In this document: in pieces, positions 10,441 to 18,354 of the stretch
How positions within the stretch are numbered: the stretch's first letter is position 1
How the letters are laid out: every line of letters begins with the position of its first letter
Source of the DNA: an uncultured Ferrovum sp.
Lineage (GTDB): Bacteria > Pseudomonadota > Gammaproteobacteria > Burkholderiales > Ferrovaceae
Length of the DNA stretch: 64,000 nt
Assembly: GCA_903863375.1 (NCBI GenBank)
Contig: CAIPBT010000008.1
Span: forward strand, 1 to 64,000
Reading direction: 5' to 3'
The notes under the pieces: model-generated
What the model was told of the DNA's origin: nothing
Seen by the model: only the letters and a program-made list of their open reading frames with translations
The model's database searches: none
Made by a program: the position numbers and the translations under genes

Positions 10441-11262
10441 GTGCCGCATGATGATGCAGCCGTCCACTTGATGATCTACTCCGAAAACAACGCCACCGCC
10501 GGCTCCCGCATCGCCATGATGGGGTCTGCAGAGACCGCCGGCGCGCGGCGTGGTGCCATTGGCTCTGGCATTCGCCTGCGCAGCATGGTCAACACGGCGC
10601 ACCACCGTACCGTCGCCCATGAAATCCTGATGGAGGTGGAAGGACCGAACGACTTCGAGCGGCATGCCCTGGCGGAAGGTCGCGACGCACTCAGCCTGGA
10701 AGTGTCCCGGCGCGTGGCCGTGGTCCACCGGCTGCTGGAAAGTCATCTGCTGGGCGAGGGACATTTGCTGTTCCTGCCGATCAAGCCCTATCTTCCTGGC
10801 GTTTCCCATCAAGGGCTGGGGCCGATCCTCGATTCCATCGAATCCTGTGCCCTGCCGCCCGACCAGCTGGTGCTGCAGATCGAAGAGGCGCCCGGCCACG
10901 GCGACCTCGAACGGGTACGGTTATTGACCCACACGTTCCGGCGACGGGGCTACCAGGTTGCCATCAGTGGTTTTGGCGGTGGCTTCAACGGCTTGAAGGA
11001 ACTGCTGGAATGCCCGCCTGACTTTGTGCGCCTCAGTGCAGATCTCACCAGCAAACTGCTGGTGGACCGCGCCCAGCGCAGTGTGGTCAAGGCACTGGCG
11101 GGACTTGCGCAAGACCTGCAGCTGCCGCTGGTGGCCGATGGTGTGAATTCGGCCGAGGTGGCCGGGCTGCTCCACAGCCTGCAGATCGTGCTGCAGCAGG
11201 GGCCGCACTATGGCGCCCCGAAAGCGCTGGATGTCGTGATACCAGGTCTCGGTCAGCGCTGA
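10441..11262 (+). CDS. Degenerate (probably inactive) EAL-domain protein
   Basis: A 273-residue protein clearly related to EAL domains but with most catalytic positions replaced. EAL becomes EIL (E61), the ITE segment reads QIEEAP, DDFGTG becomes SGFGGG, VKID becomes VRLS and AEGVE becomes ADGVN; the C-terminal QG-LF-P element survives as QQGPHYGAP. With both aspartates, the lysine and the last glutamate gone, hydrolysis is unlikely. Such proteins usually bind c-di-GMP or a protein partner, as YcgF/BluF and FimX relatives do. Start is GTG 10441 (AGGCGAG upstream) or, less likely, ATG 10471. The 233-bp gap before it suggests its own promoter. Confidence 0.75.
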   Translation: MPHDDAAVHLMIYSENNATAGSRIAMMGSAETAGARRGAIGSGIRLRSMVNTAHHRTVAHEILMEVEGPNDFERHALAEGRDALSLEVSRRVAVVHRLLESHLLGEGHLLFLPIKPYLPGVSHQGLGPILDSIESCALPPDQLVLQIEEAPGHGDLERVRLLTHTFRRRGYQVAISGFGGGFNGLKELLECPPDFVRLSADLTSKLLVDRAQRSVVKALAGLAQDLQLPLVADGVNSAEVAGLLHSLQIVLQQGPHYGAPKALDVVIPGLGQR

Positions 11263-11610
11263 TCAGCGCTTCTGCAGGAAGAACACAAACTCTGGTCCGG
11301 CGGTATCGGCAGCCAGCAGCGTGTTGCCGGTCTGCCGCGCGAACGCTTCGAAATCGCGGACTGCGCCGGGGTCGGTGGCCATCACCCGCAGCACCATCCC
11401 GCTGGTCAGGCCGGCCAGCCCCTTCTTGGTTCGCAGGATAGGCAAGGGACAGTTCAGGCCCCGGGTATCCAGTTCCAGATCATGGAGCGGCCAGGCCGGC
11501 ACCTGACCCGATGCCGCGCGAGCGCCCTGATCACGGATGCCTCCGCCGCCGTCCGATCCCGCCACCGGCGCCTTGGTGGCAGGCTCCGTGACTTTGCTCT
11601 GATCATCCAT
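11263..11610 (-). CDS. TusA-family sulfur carrier-like protein
   Basis: A 115-residue protein whose C-terminal 75 residues form a TusA/SirA domain with the diagnostic LDTRGLNCPLPILRTKKGL segment, the cysteine of CPxP being the persulfide site in TusA. The N-terminal 40 residues are low-complexity and glycine-rich, which is unusual. ATG 11610 overlaps the 3' end of the thioesterase gene by eight bases, indicating translational coupling. TusA proteins move sulfur to tRNA thiolation, molybdopterin synthesis or sulfur oxidation. The nearby moaC makes a molybdenum-cofactor link attractive but unproven. Confidence 0.85.
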   Translation of the reverse strand: MDDQSKVTEPATKAPVAGSDGGGGIRDQGARAASGQVPAWPLHDLELDTRGLNCPLPILRTKKGLAGLTSGMVLRVMATDPGAVRDFEAFARQTGNTLLAADTAGPEFVFFLQKR

Positions 11611-12112
11611 CACTGTGTTCCTCGTTCGCCACCGCCTGCAGGCGTCGGGCCATTTCGGCGCGCAGGTTGCGACGGGCGGCCCCCGCCCGGAAGCGCCGGC
11701 GTTGTTCGTCATTGGCGGGCATCAGCGGCGGGATGGCAACAGGTCGCCGGTCTGGCCCCATGGCCACCATGGTGAAGAAGCAGCTGTTGGTGTGGCGCAG
11801 GGTGCCCCCCTGGATGTCTTCCGTGACCACCTTGATGCCAACCTCCATCGAGGTACGGCCGGTGTGATTGACACTGGCCAGGAACGTCAGCAGTTCGCCC
11901 ACATGCACCGGTTGCAGGAAGGTGACCTGGTCGACCGACAGGGTCACACAATAGCTGCCGGCGTAACGCGCGGCACAGGCATACGCCACCTGATCGAGCA
12001 GCTTGAGGATGGCACCGCCATGCACATTGCCGGAGAAGTTGGCCATGTCCGGCGTCATCAGCACGGTCATTTCCAGCTGATGGGCGCGCAGCCCCAGACT
12101 CTCGCGTGACAC
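11603..12112 (-). CDS. Hotdog acyl-CoA thioesterase (YciA/Acot type)
   Basis: Hotdog-fold thioesterase expected to hydrolyse acyl-CoAs in the cytosol. The region MTPDMANFSGNVHGGAILK is characteristic, with asparagine and glycine-rich helix residues of the family, followed by the TLSVDQVTFLQPVHVGELL strand block. I chose GTG 12112 (GGGGAAG upstream), giving 169 residues and avoiding overlap with moaC; GTG 12139 is an alternative. It lies between moaC and tusA-like, probably one transcript. Confidence 0.85.
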   Translation of the reverse strand: MSRESLGLRAHQLEMTVLMTPDMANFSGNVHGGAILKLLDQVAYACAARYAGSYCVTLSVDQVTFLQPVHVGELLTFLASVNHTGRTSMEVGIKVVTEDIQGGTLRHTNSCFFTMVAMGPDRRPVAIPPLMPANDEQRRRFRAGAARRNLRAEMARRLQAVANEEHSDG

Positions 12113-12161
12113 GGCTTCCCCACGGCGGGCGAGCGTCACACCGGGATAGCCGGCCACCGGG

Positions 12162-12665
12162 TCAGTCGGCTTGCCAGTGCCCACTGCGCCCCCCCTGCTT
12201 TTCCAGCAGCCGGATGCCCTCCATCCGCATGCCACGGTCGACCGCCTTGCACATGTCGTAAATGGTCAGCAGGCCGACCTGAACGGCCGTCAGGGCCTCC
12301 ATCTCGACGCCGGTCTTGCCGACCGTCTCCGCGCGCACTTCGCAGCGCACGCCACAGGTCTGTGGCGGCACGCTGGCGGGATCGGCATCCTGCAACTGCA
12401 ATACGACATCGACGCGCGTGAGCGGCAGGGGATGGCAGAGCGGGATCAGGTCAGCGGTGCGTTTGCTGGCCATGATGGCCGCCAGACGGGCCACGCCGAG
12501 CACGTCACCCTTGCCGGCCTGTCCGCTCCGGATCATTGCCAGGGTGGCGGGCTGCATGACGATCACCCCCTCGGCCACCGCCACCCGATGGGTGGCGGCC
12601 TTGGCACCGACATCCACCATGTGGGCCTGGCCCTGGGCATCAAAATGTGTGAAGACGTCGCTCAA
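12162..12665 (-). CDS. moaC: Cyclic pyranopterin monophosphate synthase MoaC
   Basis: Second enzyme of molybdenum cofactor biosynthesis, converting the MoaA product 3',8-cyclo-GTP to cyclic pyranopterin monophosphate. The 167-residue product has [35 protein letters not shown] and [25 protein letters not shown], all MoaC hallmarks including active-site lysine and histidine residues. Start is a TTG at 12665 with AGGAAAG upstream. The genome also encodes a Mo hydroxylase at 32-34.8 kb that would need this cofactor. No Moco riboswitch was recognised in the 90-bp divergent region. Confidence 0.95.
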   Translation of the reverse strand: MSDVFTHFDAQGQAHMVDVGAKAATHRVAVAEGVIVMQPATLAMIRSGQAGKGDVLGVARLAAIMASKRTADLIPLCHPLPLTRVDVVLQLQDADPASVPPQTCGVRCEVRAETVGKTGVEMEALTAVQVGLLTIYDMCKAVDRGMRMEGIRLLEKQGGRSGHWQAD

Positions 12666-12755
12666 GCTTCTTTCCTGGAATGGCGCCCCAGGCGCCAGTG
12701 GTAAAGAGTGGTGACAGGCACCTGCCCCTGTCGGCCAACATTGTATGATATCCGC

Positions 12756-14210
12756 ATGAGAAAGCTGCTCACCGCCTTGTTGCTGGCCACGTTGGCATTC
12801 CCGGCCTGTCCGGACGAACTGCCCGAACTGGGAGACACCAGCTCGGCCGCGCTAACGGGCCCGCAGGAGCAGGCGCTTGGCCGCGGCGTGATGCTGGAAA
12901 TCCGCAGCGACCGTGACTACTTCTCTGATCCTTTCACCGCAGATTACCTGAATGGTCTGGGCTACCGTCTGGTCGCCAACGCTGGTGGCGGCGCTCAGGA
13001 ATTCGAATTCTTTGTGGTGCGCGACAGCACCCTCAACGCCTTCGCGCTGCCTGGTGGCTTCATCGGCGTGCACACCGGACTGCTGCTGGCCACGGAAAAC
13101 GAATCCGAACTGGCCTCGGTGCTAGGCCATGAAATTGCGCACGTCACCCAGCACCACATCGCGCGGTCGATCGAGGCCCAATCGCGCAATACCCTGCCGA
13201 TGCTGGCGGCCCTGGCGATCGCCATCCTCGCGGCGCGCAACAGTCCGCAGACCGCCGAGGCCGCTATCGTTGGGTCGCAAGCCGGCATGATCCAGGCGCA
13301 GCTCAACTTCACCCGCGAAAACGAACGGGAGGCCGACCGCCTGGGCATGCAAACGCTGATCAAAAGTGGTTTTGACCCGCACGGCATGGCCACTTTCTTT
13401 GAGCGGCTGCAGAAATACACCCGGTTTTACGAAACCAATGCCCCGGCATTCCTGCGCACCCACCCGCTCACCTACGAACGCATCGCCGACATTGAAAACC
13501 GTCTGCAGGGTCTGCCCTATCGGCCGGTGCCCGACAGTCTGGACTTCCAGCTGATGCGCGCACGCCTGCGCGGCCTGCTGGATGGCCCGCGCGAAGCCGT
13601 GCAGTGGTTTGAATCCCGTGTCGCCGAGGGGGCGGCCGATCCGCTGTCGCCGCCGCAACTCTATGGCCATGCCCTCGCGTTGACGCGCGCCCGCCGCTTT
13701 GCCGAGGCGCGTCAGGAACTGGCGCGACTGCAGCAGAAACTGCCGGATCATCCGCTGGTGCTGCATCTGGCCGCTGTGCTGACCCACGATGAGGGCCATC
13801 CTGTCGAAGCGCTGGCGGCGTGGCGCACCGCCCTGGCGCGTAGCCCGGACAGCCGCGGACTGCACTACGGCTATCTGGAAAACCTGCTTGAGGTGGGGCA
13901 GGCACAGCAGGCCCTGGATTTTGCATCGCAGCGCCTGACCGTGAGCCATAACGACGACCAGCTCTACGAGTTGCAGGCCCGTGCCTATGCCGCACTCGAC
14001 CGGCAGCTGCTGCAGCACCGGGCCCAGGCCGAGGCCTACGTCAACCGCGGCAACATTTCGGCGGCCGTCGACCAGCTGCAGATTGCGCTGAAGAGCAAGG
14101 ACGGCGACTTTTATTCCCTGTCCAGCACGGAAGCGCGACTCAAGGAGCTTCGCGCCATTCTCGACTTTGACCGCCTGCAGCGCGGCGGTCGCCGCAGCCT
14201 GATGCCCTGA
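12756..14210 (+). CDS. Periplasmic M48 metalloprotease with TPRs (BepA-like)
   Basis: Zinc metalloprotease/chaperone for outer-membrane protein assembly (BepA/YfgC type). The 484-residue product starts at ATG 12756 with a signal peptide (about residues 1-18). The M48 zinc site HEIAH is at 125-129 and the third ligand region [10 protein letters not shown] near 188-197. A C-terminal TPR array runs from about 265 to 470. A TATGAT hexamer lies only seven bases before the ATG, so if it is the -10 the message would be almost leaderless. It is divergent from moaC. Confidence 0.9.
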   Translation: MRKLLTALLLATLAFPACPDELPELGDTSSAALTGPQEQALGRGVMLEIRSDRDYFSDPFTADYLNGLGYRLVANAGGGAQEFEFFVVRDSTLNAFALPGGFIGVHTGLLLATENESELASVLGHEIAHVTQHHIARSIEAQSRNTLPMLAALAIAILAARNSPQTAEAAIVGSQAGMIQAQLNFTRENEREADRLGMQTLIKSGFDPHGMATFFERLQKYTRFYETNAPAFLRTHPLTYERIADIENRLQGLPYRPVPDSLDFQLMRARLRGLLDGPREAVQWFESRVAEGAADPLSPPQLYGHALALTRARRFAEARQELARLQQKLPDHPLVLHLAAVLTHDEGHPVEALAAWRTALARSPDSRGLHYGYLENLLEVGQAQQALDFASQRLTVSHNDDQLYELQARAYAALDRQLLQHRAQAEAYVNRGNISAAVDQLQIALKSKDGDFYSLSSTEARLKELRAILDFDRLQRGGRRSLMP

Positions 14211-14322
14211 CGCATGCCAGAACGACCAGGCCACCCCGAAGCAAAGGACACCGCGGAGGGACCGGGCAGGGGCACCAGAACGGCGAGGTCGGCAACCGCC
14301 CACTGCGATCGGATGCTGGCGA

Positions 14323-15255
14323 TCAGGGCTTCGGCGTCAGATCGCGTGTCTCACCACGTAGCGCGTCGAGGGTGGCCAGCAACAGGCCATGCCAAGGTGT
14401 CCACGAGCGTGACCGCAGGCTGCGCACGCCGGCCCGGGCCGACAATGTGAACAGCCGCAGGGCACCAAACAGCCAGGCCTGACCCGGCCCGCGGGCCAGA
14501 CGCCTGGCCAGGCGCCAGTGCGAACGGTTCATGTGATATTCGTAAAACAGCGAGCCGCGTCGGGCGCTGGCGGCGCCGGCATGCCAGACCACGGCCTGGG
14601 CACAGGCCACCACGCGCCGGCCTTGCCGGGCGAGATGCTCCCCCAGCATGACGTCTTCCAGATAAAAGAAAAAATCGGTATCGAAGAGGTCGGGCTGCAC
14701 CAGCGCCGGCGACAACAGCAGACAACAGCCACAGGGCACCTGTACACAGTCCAGTCCATGCGCTTGGGCAAACAGCAGCCCGGTGGCGCGGTGATAGTGA
14801 TGAAACGGGGGCGGTCCGGCCAGGGTCTGCGGGTCGCGCAGGGCCGGAACCACCACGTCCGCCTGCGCAAGCTGCGGCAGTAGGGTGGGCAGGGCGTCCG
14901 CAGCCAACCACGCATCCGAATTGATCAGCAGCACCGGCCGCGGTCCAAGTTCGCGGGCACGCGACAGGCCGAGCGCCACACCAGCGGCGAAGCCAAGATT
15001 GCGCCCCGGATCAAGCCGGTGGATGACGCCTGCCGGTGCCGGACCCGGCGTGGCGCGGCGGCAGGCAGCCTGCAGCGCTTCCAGCTGCTGCCAGGAGGCC
15101 CCGCCGTCGGCGGAATTGTCGACCACCACCACGTCCGGAATCCCGGCAGCACGCAGCGACTGCAGGCAGGTGGCCGTATGCTGCGGTGTGCGGAAATGCA
15201 GCACCAGACCGATCACATCGCCGGGGGTCTGCGGCGCGGAATCAGGCGCGGTCAT
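14323..15255 (-). CDS. Family 2 glycosyltransferase
   Basis: A 310-residue GT2 enzyme of the rhamnosyltransferase-like type. It has the nucleotide-binding strand VVVDNSADGG, the NLGFAAGVALGLSRA segment, LLINSDAW as the DXD-like element and FFFYLEDVMLGEHL at the acceptor side. ATG 15255 overlaps the upstream glycosyltransferase by 14 bases. It is the last gene of the run that begins at pilA. Role inferred: transfer of a sugar in the pilin or cell-surface glycan; substrate unknown. Confidence 0.85.
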   Translation of the reverse strand: MTAPDSAPQTPGDVIGLVLHFRTPQHTATCLQSLRAAGIPDVVVVDNSADGGASWQQLEALQAACRRATPGPAPAGVIHRLDPGRNLGFAAGVALGLSRARELGPRPVLLINSDAWLAADALPTLLPQLAQADVVVPALRDPQTLAGPPPFHHYHRATGLLFAQAHGLDCVQVPCGCCLLLSPALVQPDLFDTDFFFYLEDVMLGEHLARQGRRVVACAQAVVWHAGAASARRGSLFYEYHMNRSHWRLARRLARGPGQAWLFGALRLFTLSARAGVRSLRSRSWTPWHGLLLATLDALRGETRDLTPKP

Positions 15256-16309
15256 GGCGACGGGCGGCCGGAAGATCGGGGTTGCGCGTGGTGGCCTGCA
15301 GACGCGCGCTGCGCAGGCCGTCCACGACGCCCAGCACCATCGCACGCAGCTGCTGCCAGCGCTGGGAATCGATGGCGAGTGTCACGGCAATGGTCAGCAA
15401 CAGCTTGGGCACTGCCCAGACTTTCCACACCAGCGGTACATACTCACAGCGCAGCAATCGCACGGCGTTACGAAACAGAAAGCGATGACGTCGGGCGGTG
15501 CGCACCGGCCACAGACGCCAGCCACCCAGCCAGATCCGGCGGCTGGCGACGCCCATGCGATGTTCGAACACCGCAGCCGGCACCCCAAACAACCGATATC
15601 CCTGGGCCTGCAGCCGGAAGGCCCATTCGGTATCGACGTGATCGATGAAAAACGACTCGGCCAGGCCGCCTGCAGCCTGAAAGCGTGCCACGCTCATCAG
15701 CGTGCCGCTGCCATTCAGGTTGGCGCACGACACCGGCGAGGCATCAGGTGCCGGAAACACCCGTGACCAGCGCCAGCCCTGCGGCTGATGAAAGCCATGC
15801 CACATGCCGGTGACTGGGTCCCAGAGGGCCGGACCGACCGCGCCGACCGGCTCACCCGCCGCCATCAGGGTGTTCCAGGCGGACAACAGCCGCGACACAC
15901 TGCCCGGTTTGGGCAGGCTGTCCTGATCCAGCAGCAGCACCCACCCAGCACCCGCTGCCGCCGCACTGGCCACCCCCTGGTTGAGCGCTGCCGCCAAACC
16001 AAGATTCTCGCGATTGCAGATCAACTGAACAGGTGGGGTCTGGATGCCTGGGGTCTGGTCGCCTGGGATTTGGATGCCTGGGATTTGGATGCCTGGGGTT
16101 TGGGGGCCAGGGGTTTGGGGGCCAGGGGTTTGGGGGCCTGGGGTTTGGGGGCCTGGCAGCTCGGTCAGCAACGCGCGCAGGGCTGCACAGGCTTCAGGCG
16201 GGCTGGCATTGTCGACCAGCACCCACAGGCAGTCCGCAGGAAGGCTTTGCCGCTGCGCGCGCAGCAGGGCCAGATCCGGATGGTGGGTCACCGTGATCGC
16301 CGCCAGCAT
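15242..16309 (-). CDS. Family 2 glycosyltransferase with an internal pentapeptide repeat
   Basis: A 355-residue GT2 rhamnosyltransferase-like protein. It has VLVDNASPPE near residue 31, NLGLAAALNQGVASA, LLLDQDSLP as the metal-binding segment and FFIDHVDTEWAFRLQAQGY. Between the first and second of these lie eight five-residue units (residues 53-92: GPQTP four times, GIQIP twice, then GDQTP and GIQTP). These are absent from ordinary GT2 folds and are encoded by a 15-bp minisatellite. The insertion falls in a loop of the nucleotide-binding half, so length changes could be tolerated. It starts with ATG three bases after the GT4 stop. Confidence 0.85.
   Translation of the reverse strand: MLAAITVTHHPDLALLRAQRQSLPADCLWVLVDNASPPEACAALRALLTELPGPQTPGPQTPGPQTPGPQTPGIQIPGIQIPGDQTPGIQTPPVQLICNRENLGLAAALNQGVASAAAAGAGWVLLLDQDSLPKPGSVSRLLSAWNTLMAAGEPVGAVGPALWDPVTGMWHGFHQPQGWRWSRVFPAPDASPVSCANLNGSGTLMSVARFQAAGGLAESFFIDHVDTEWAFRLQAQGYRLFGVPAAVFEHRMGVASRRIWLGGWRLWPVRTARRHRFLFRNAVRLLRCEYVPLVWKVWAVPKLLLTIAVTLAIDSQRWQQLRAMVLGVVDGLRSARLQATTRNPDLPAARRHDRA
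16034..16153 (-). repeat. 15-bp in-frame minisatellite, eight units
   Basis: Eight tandem 15-bp units inside a glycosyltransferase gene. Plus-strand unit is close to tttgggggcctgggg, with the right-hand copies nearly identical and the left-hand copies diverged. Each unit encodes five residues, so gain or loss of units keeps the frame and changes only loop length. Confidence 0.9.
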
Positions 16310-16312
16310 CGC

Positions 16313-17488
16313 TTAGATCCGTCGCGAGGACCTGGCCGCCGCCAACACGGCCAGGCAGGCTGCCGTCAACGCCGCACCCCGTGTTAGCCAGGAAAAGCGC
16401 TCGGCATGGGAGCGGCAGGCATCTTCCTGCAGCCGGGGCAGCGCACCCGCCAGCACGGTCTGTACGGCCTGCGCAAAGCCCGCCGCGTCACCCGCCGCCA
16501 CCAGCAGACCAGACTGCCCGGCGGCCACGGCTTCTGGCACGCCACCAACCGCGTATGCCACCGTCGGGCAACCGGCCGCAGCCGCCTCCAGGGCAACCAT
16601 GCCGAATCCCTCCACATCACCGGGCAGGGCCAGCACCGGAAACACCAGCACATCGGCGCTGGCGTAGGCCAGCTGCAGGGTGTCCTCGTCGACATCGCCC
16701 AGCCAGCGCAGGCATCCGGCCAATCCCGCGGCGGCGGCCGCCGCCGTCACGTCGCCCTGCACCCCCTGATCCGTGGCCTGTGCGGCGTTGACGGCCGCGC
16801 CCCCCACCACCAGCAGGGTCAGGCCCGGATGGTGCTCGAGCAGTCGCGGCAGCACTTCGCGCACGAAGGGTTCCAGCCCCTTGCGTCGGGTGAGACGCCC
16901 GACACTCAGCAGGACCGGACCCTGCAGCTGCCAGGTCTGGCAGAACGCTGCCAGTGCCGCGGTGTTCGGCGCAGCGGGCCGACGCACACCGGGGTGGACC
17001 ACCGTGATCCGGTCCGCCGACACGCCGGCCGCCAGCGCGAGCGACCGGGTGTGCGCACTGTTGGTCACCACATGATCCAGTTGCCGGATGGCGGGCACCC
17101 ACACCCGCTGGTAGACCGGATGGTCGGCGACCACATCCAGACCATGCAGATAGGACATCACAGGCACCCGCAGCAGACGCCCAAGCAGCCAGCCGACCGG
17201 CGCCAGCAGGCCACTGCCACACAGGATCAAGTCCGGTGGCTGTTGCCGCCCGGCACGCCAGGCGTCCCACAGGGTCTGCAGCAGAAACCGCGGTAAGGGG
17301 CGATGCGGACGGGCACTGCAACTGGCACCCGGCGGGGCGTGGGCCGCACATCCAGCCGGGCCAAACAGACTGACCGCAAAGGGTCCGTGCAGCTGCTGCA
17401 CCAGTTCCTGCAACAGCCGCTCCATGCCGCCACGCAGGGGAGGAAAGTTTCGGGTCAACACGAACAGTCGTGGCGGACCAGCCTTCAT
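16313..17488 (-). CDS. GT4-family glycosyltransferase
   Basis: A 391-residue GT-B enzyme. The N-terminal domain begins LFVLTRNFPPLRGGMERLL, typical of the GT4 acceptor loop, and the C-terminal domain has LLSVGRLTRRKGLEPFV and the E-x7-E-like donor site EGFGMVALEAAAAGCPTVA. It uses a nucleotide sugar to extend a glycan at the cytosolic membrane face. Its ATG shares one base with the preceding stop, so it is co-translated with the DPM1-like gene. Confidence 0.9.
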   Translation of the reverse strand: MKAGPPRLFVLTRNFPPLRGGMERLLQELVQQLHGPFAVSLFGPAGCAAHAPPGASCSARPHRPLPRFLLQTLWDAWRAGRQQPPDLILCGSGLLAPVGWLLGRLLRVPVMSYLHGLDVVADHPVYQRVWVPAIRQLDHVVTNSAHTRSLALAAGVSADRITVVHPGVRRPAAPNTAALAAFCQTWQLQGPVLLSVGRLTRRKGLEPFVREVLPRLLEHHPGLTLLVVGGAAVNAAQATDQGVQGDVTAAAAAAGLAGCLRWLGDVDEDTLQLAYASADVLVFPVLALPGDVEGFGMVALEAAAAGCPTVAYAVGGVPEAVAAGQSGLLVAAGDAAGFAQAVQTVLAGALPRLQEDACRSHAERFSWLTRGAALTAACLAVLAAARSSRRI

Positions 17489-18354
17489 CAGCGGTCGGAA
17501 TCGCGATAGTTGAGCGCCGTAATCTGTTCAGACACCAGCCCGATCAGGAACACCAGCAGGGCGTTGATGAACAACAGGGCCGACATGTTGGTGAAGCGGT
17601 GGGTAGTGACAAAGGTGTAGCCATACCAGCCACAACCCGTCAGAAACAGCAGCAGGCTGATCGGCAAAAAAATCTTCAGCGGCGAATGCAGCGTGCCGAT
17701 CTTGAAGATGATCAGCAGAAAACGCGTACCGTCCCGCCAGATGCGCAGGTGACTGCGGCCGATCCGCGGCGGAGCAACGATCGGTTCGTAGGCCACCGGA
17801 TATCCGGCCCGGAAAAAACTCATCGTGATGGTGGTGGGATAGCTGAAGGTGTTTGGCAGCAGGTACAAAAACCGGCGGAAGCGTTCGGCGCGCACCGCGC
17901 GAAACCCGGAGGTGAGGTCTTCGATCGGGCTTTCCACCATCCAGCTGGCCAGACGGTTGTAGAAGCCGTTGGCCAGGGCGCGATGGGCACCGGCCTGGCC
18001 GGCACGTGCCCGCGTACCGACCACCATGTCGAAGCCCTGCTCCAGCCGGGTGAGCAGACGGCCGACATCGGCGGCGCGATGCTGGCCATCACCATCCATG
18101 AACACCAGGATGGCACCACGCGCGGCGCGAGCACCGGTCTTCACGGCGGCGCCGTTGCCAAGGCTGCGTGGATGGGACAGCACCTCCACACCACATTCCT
18201 CGCACAGCAGGCGCGTGTGATCGGTCGAGCCATCATCCACCACCAGGATCTGGGCTGCCGGCCAGTCGGTACGCAGCTGGGGCAACAGGACACGCAAGCC
18301 TGCTGCTTCGTCGCGGGCCGGGATGATGATGCTCAGGGCAGTCGGTGCGCTCAC
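17488..18354 (-). CDS. DPM1-like polyprenyl-phosphate glycosyltransferase
   Basis: GT2 enzyme of 288 residues with LSIIIPARDEAAGL, the nucleotide-binding VVDDGSTDHT and the DXD-like VFMDGDGQH. Two C-terminal hydrophobic segments (about 228-250 and 257-280) follow. This layout is that of enzymes that load a single sugar onto polyprenyl phosphate, the donor form needed by GT-C membrane transferases such as the two encoded just upstream. Start is a GTG overlapping the preceding stop (GTGA). The donor/acceptor pairing with the GT-C proteins is inference from order. Confidence 0.85.
   Translation of the reverse strand: MSAPTALSIIIPARDEAAGLRVLLPQLRTDWPAAQILVVDDGSTDHTRLLCEECGVEVLSHPRSLGNGAAVKTGARAARGAILVFMDGDGQHRAADVGRLLTRLEQGFDMVVGTRARAGQAGAHRALANGFYNRLASWMVESPIEDLTSGFRAVRAERFRRFLYLLPNTFSYPTTITMSFFRAGYPVAYEPIVAPPRIGRSHLRIWRDGTRFLLIIFKIGTLHSPLKIFLPISLLLFLTGCGWYGYTFVTTHRFTNMSALLFINALLVFLIGLVSEQITALNYRDSDR

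Noticed and set aside
16034-16153. Tandem repeat considered as a CRISPR array
   Set aside because: Units are contiguous 15-mers with no spacers and encode a regular pentapeptide inside a gene.
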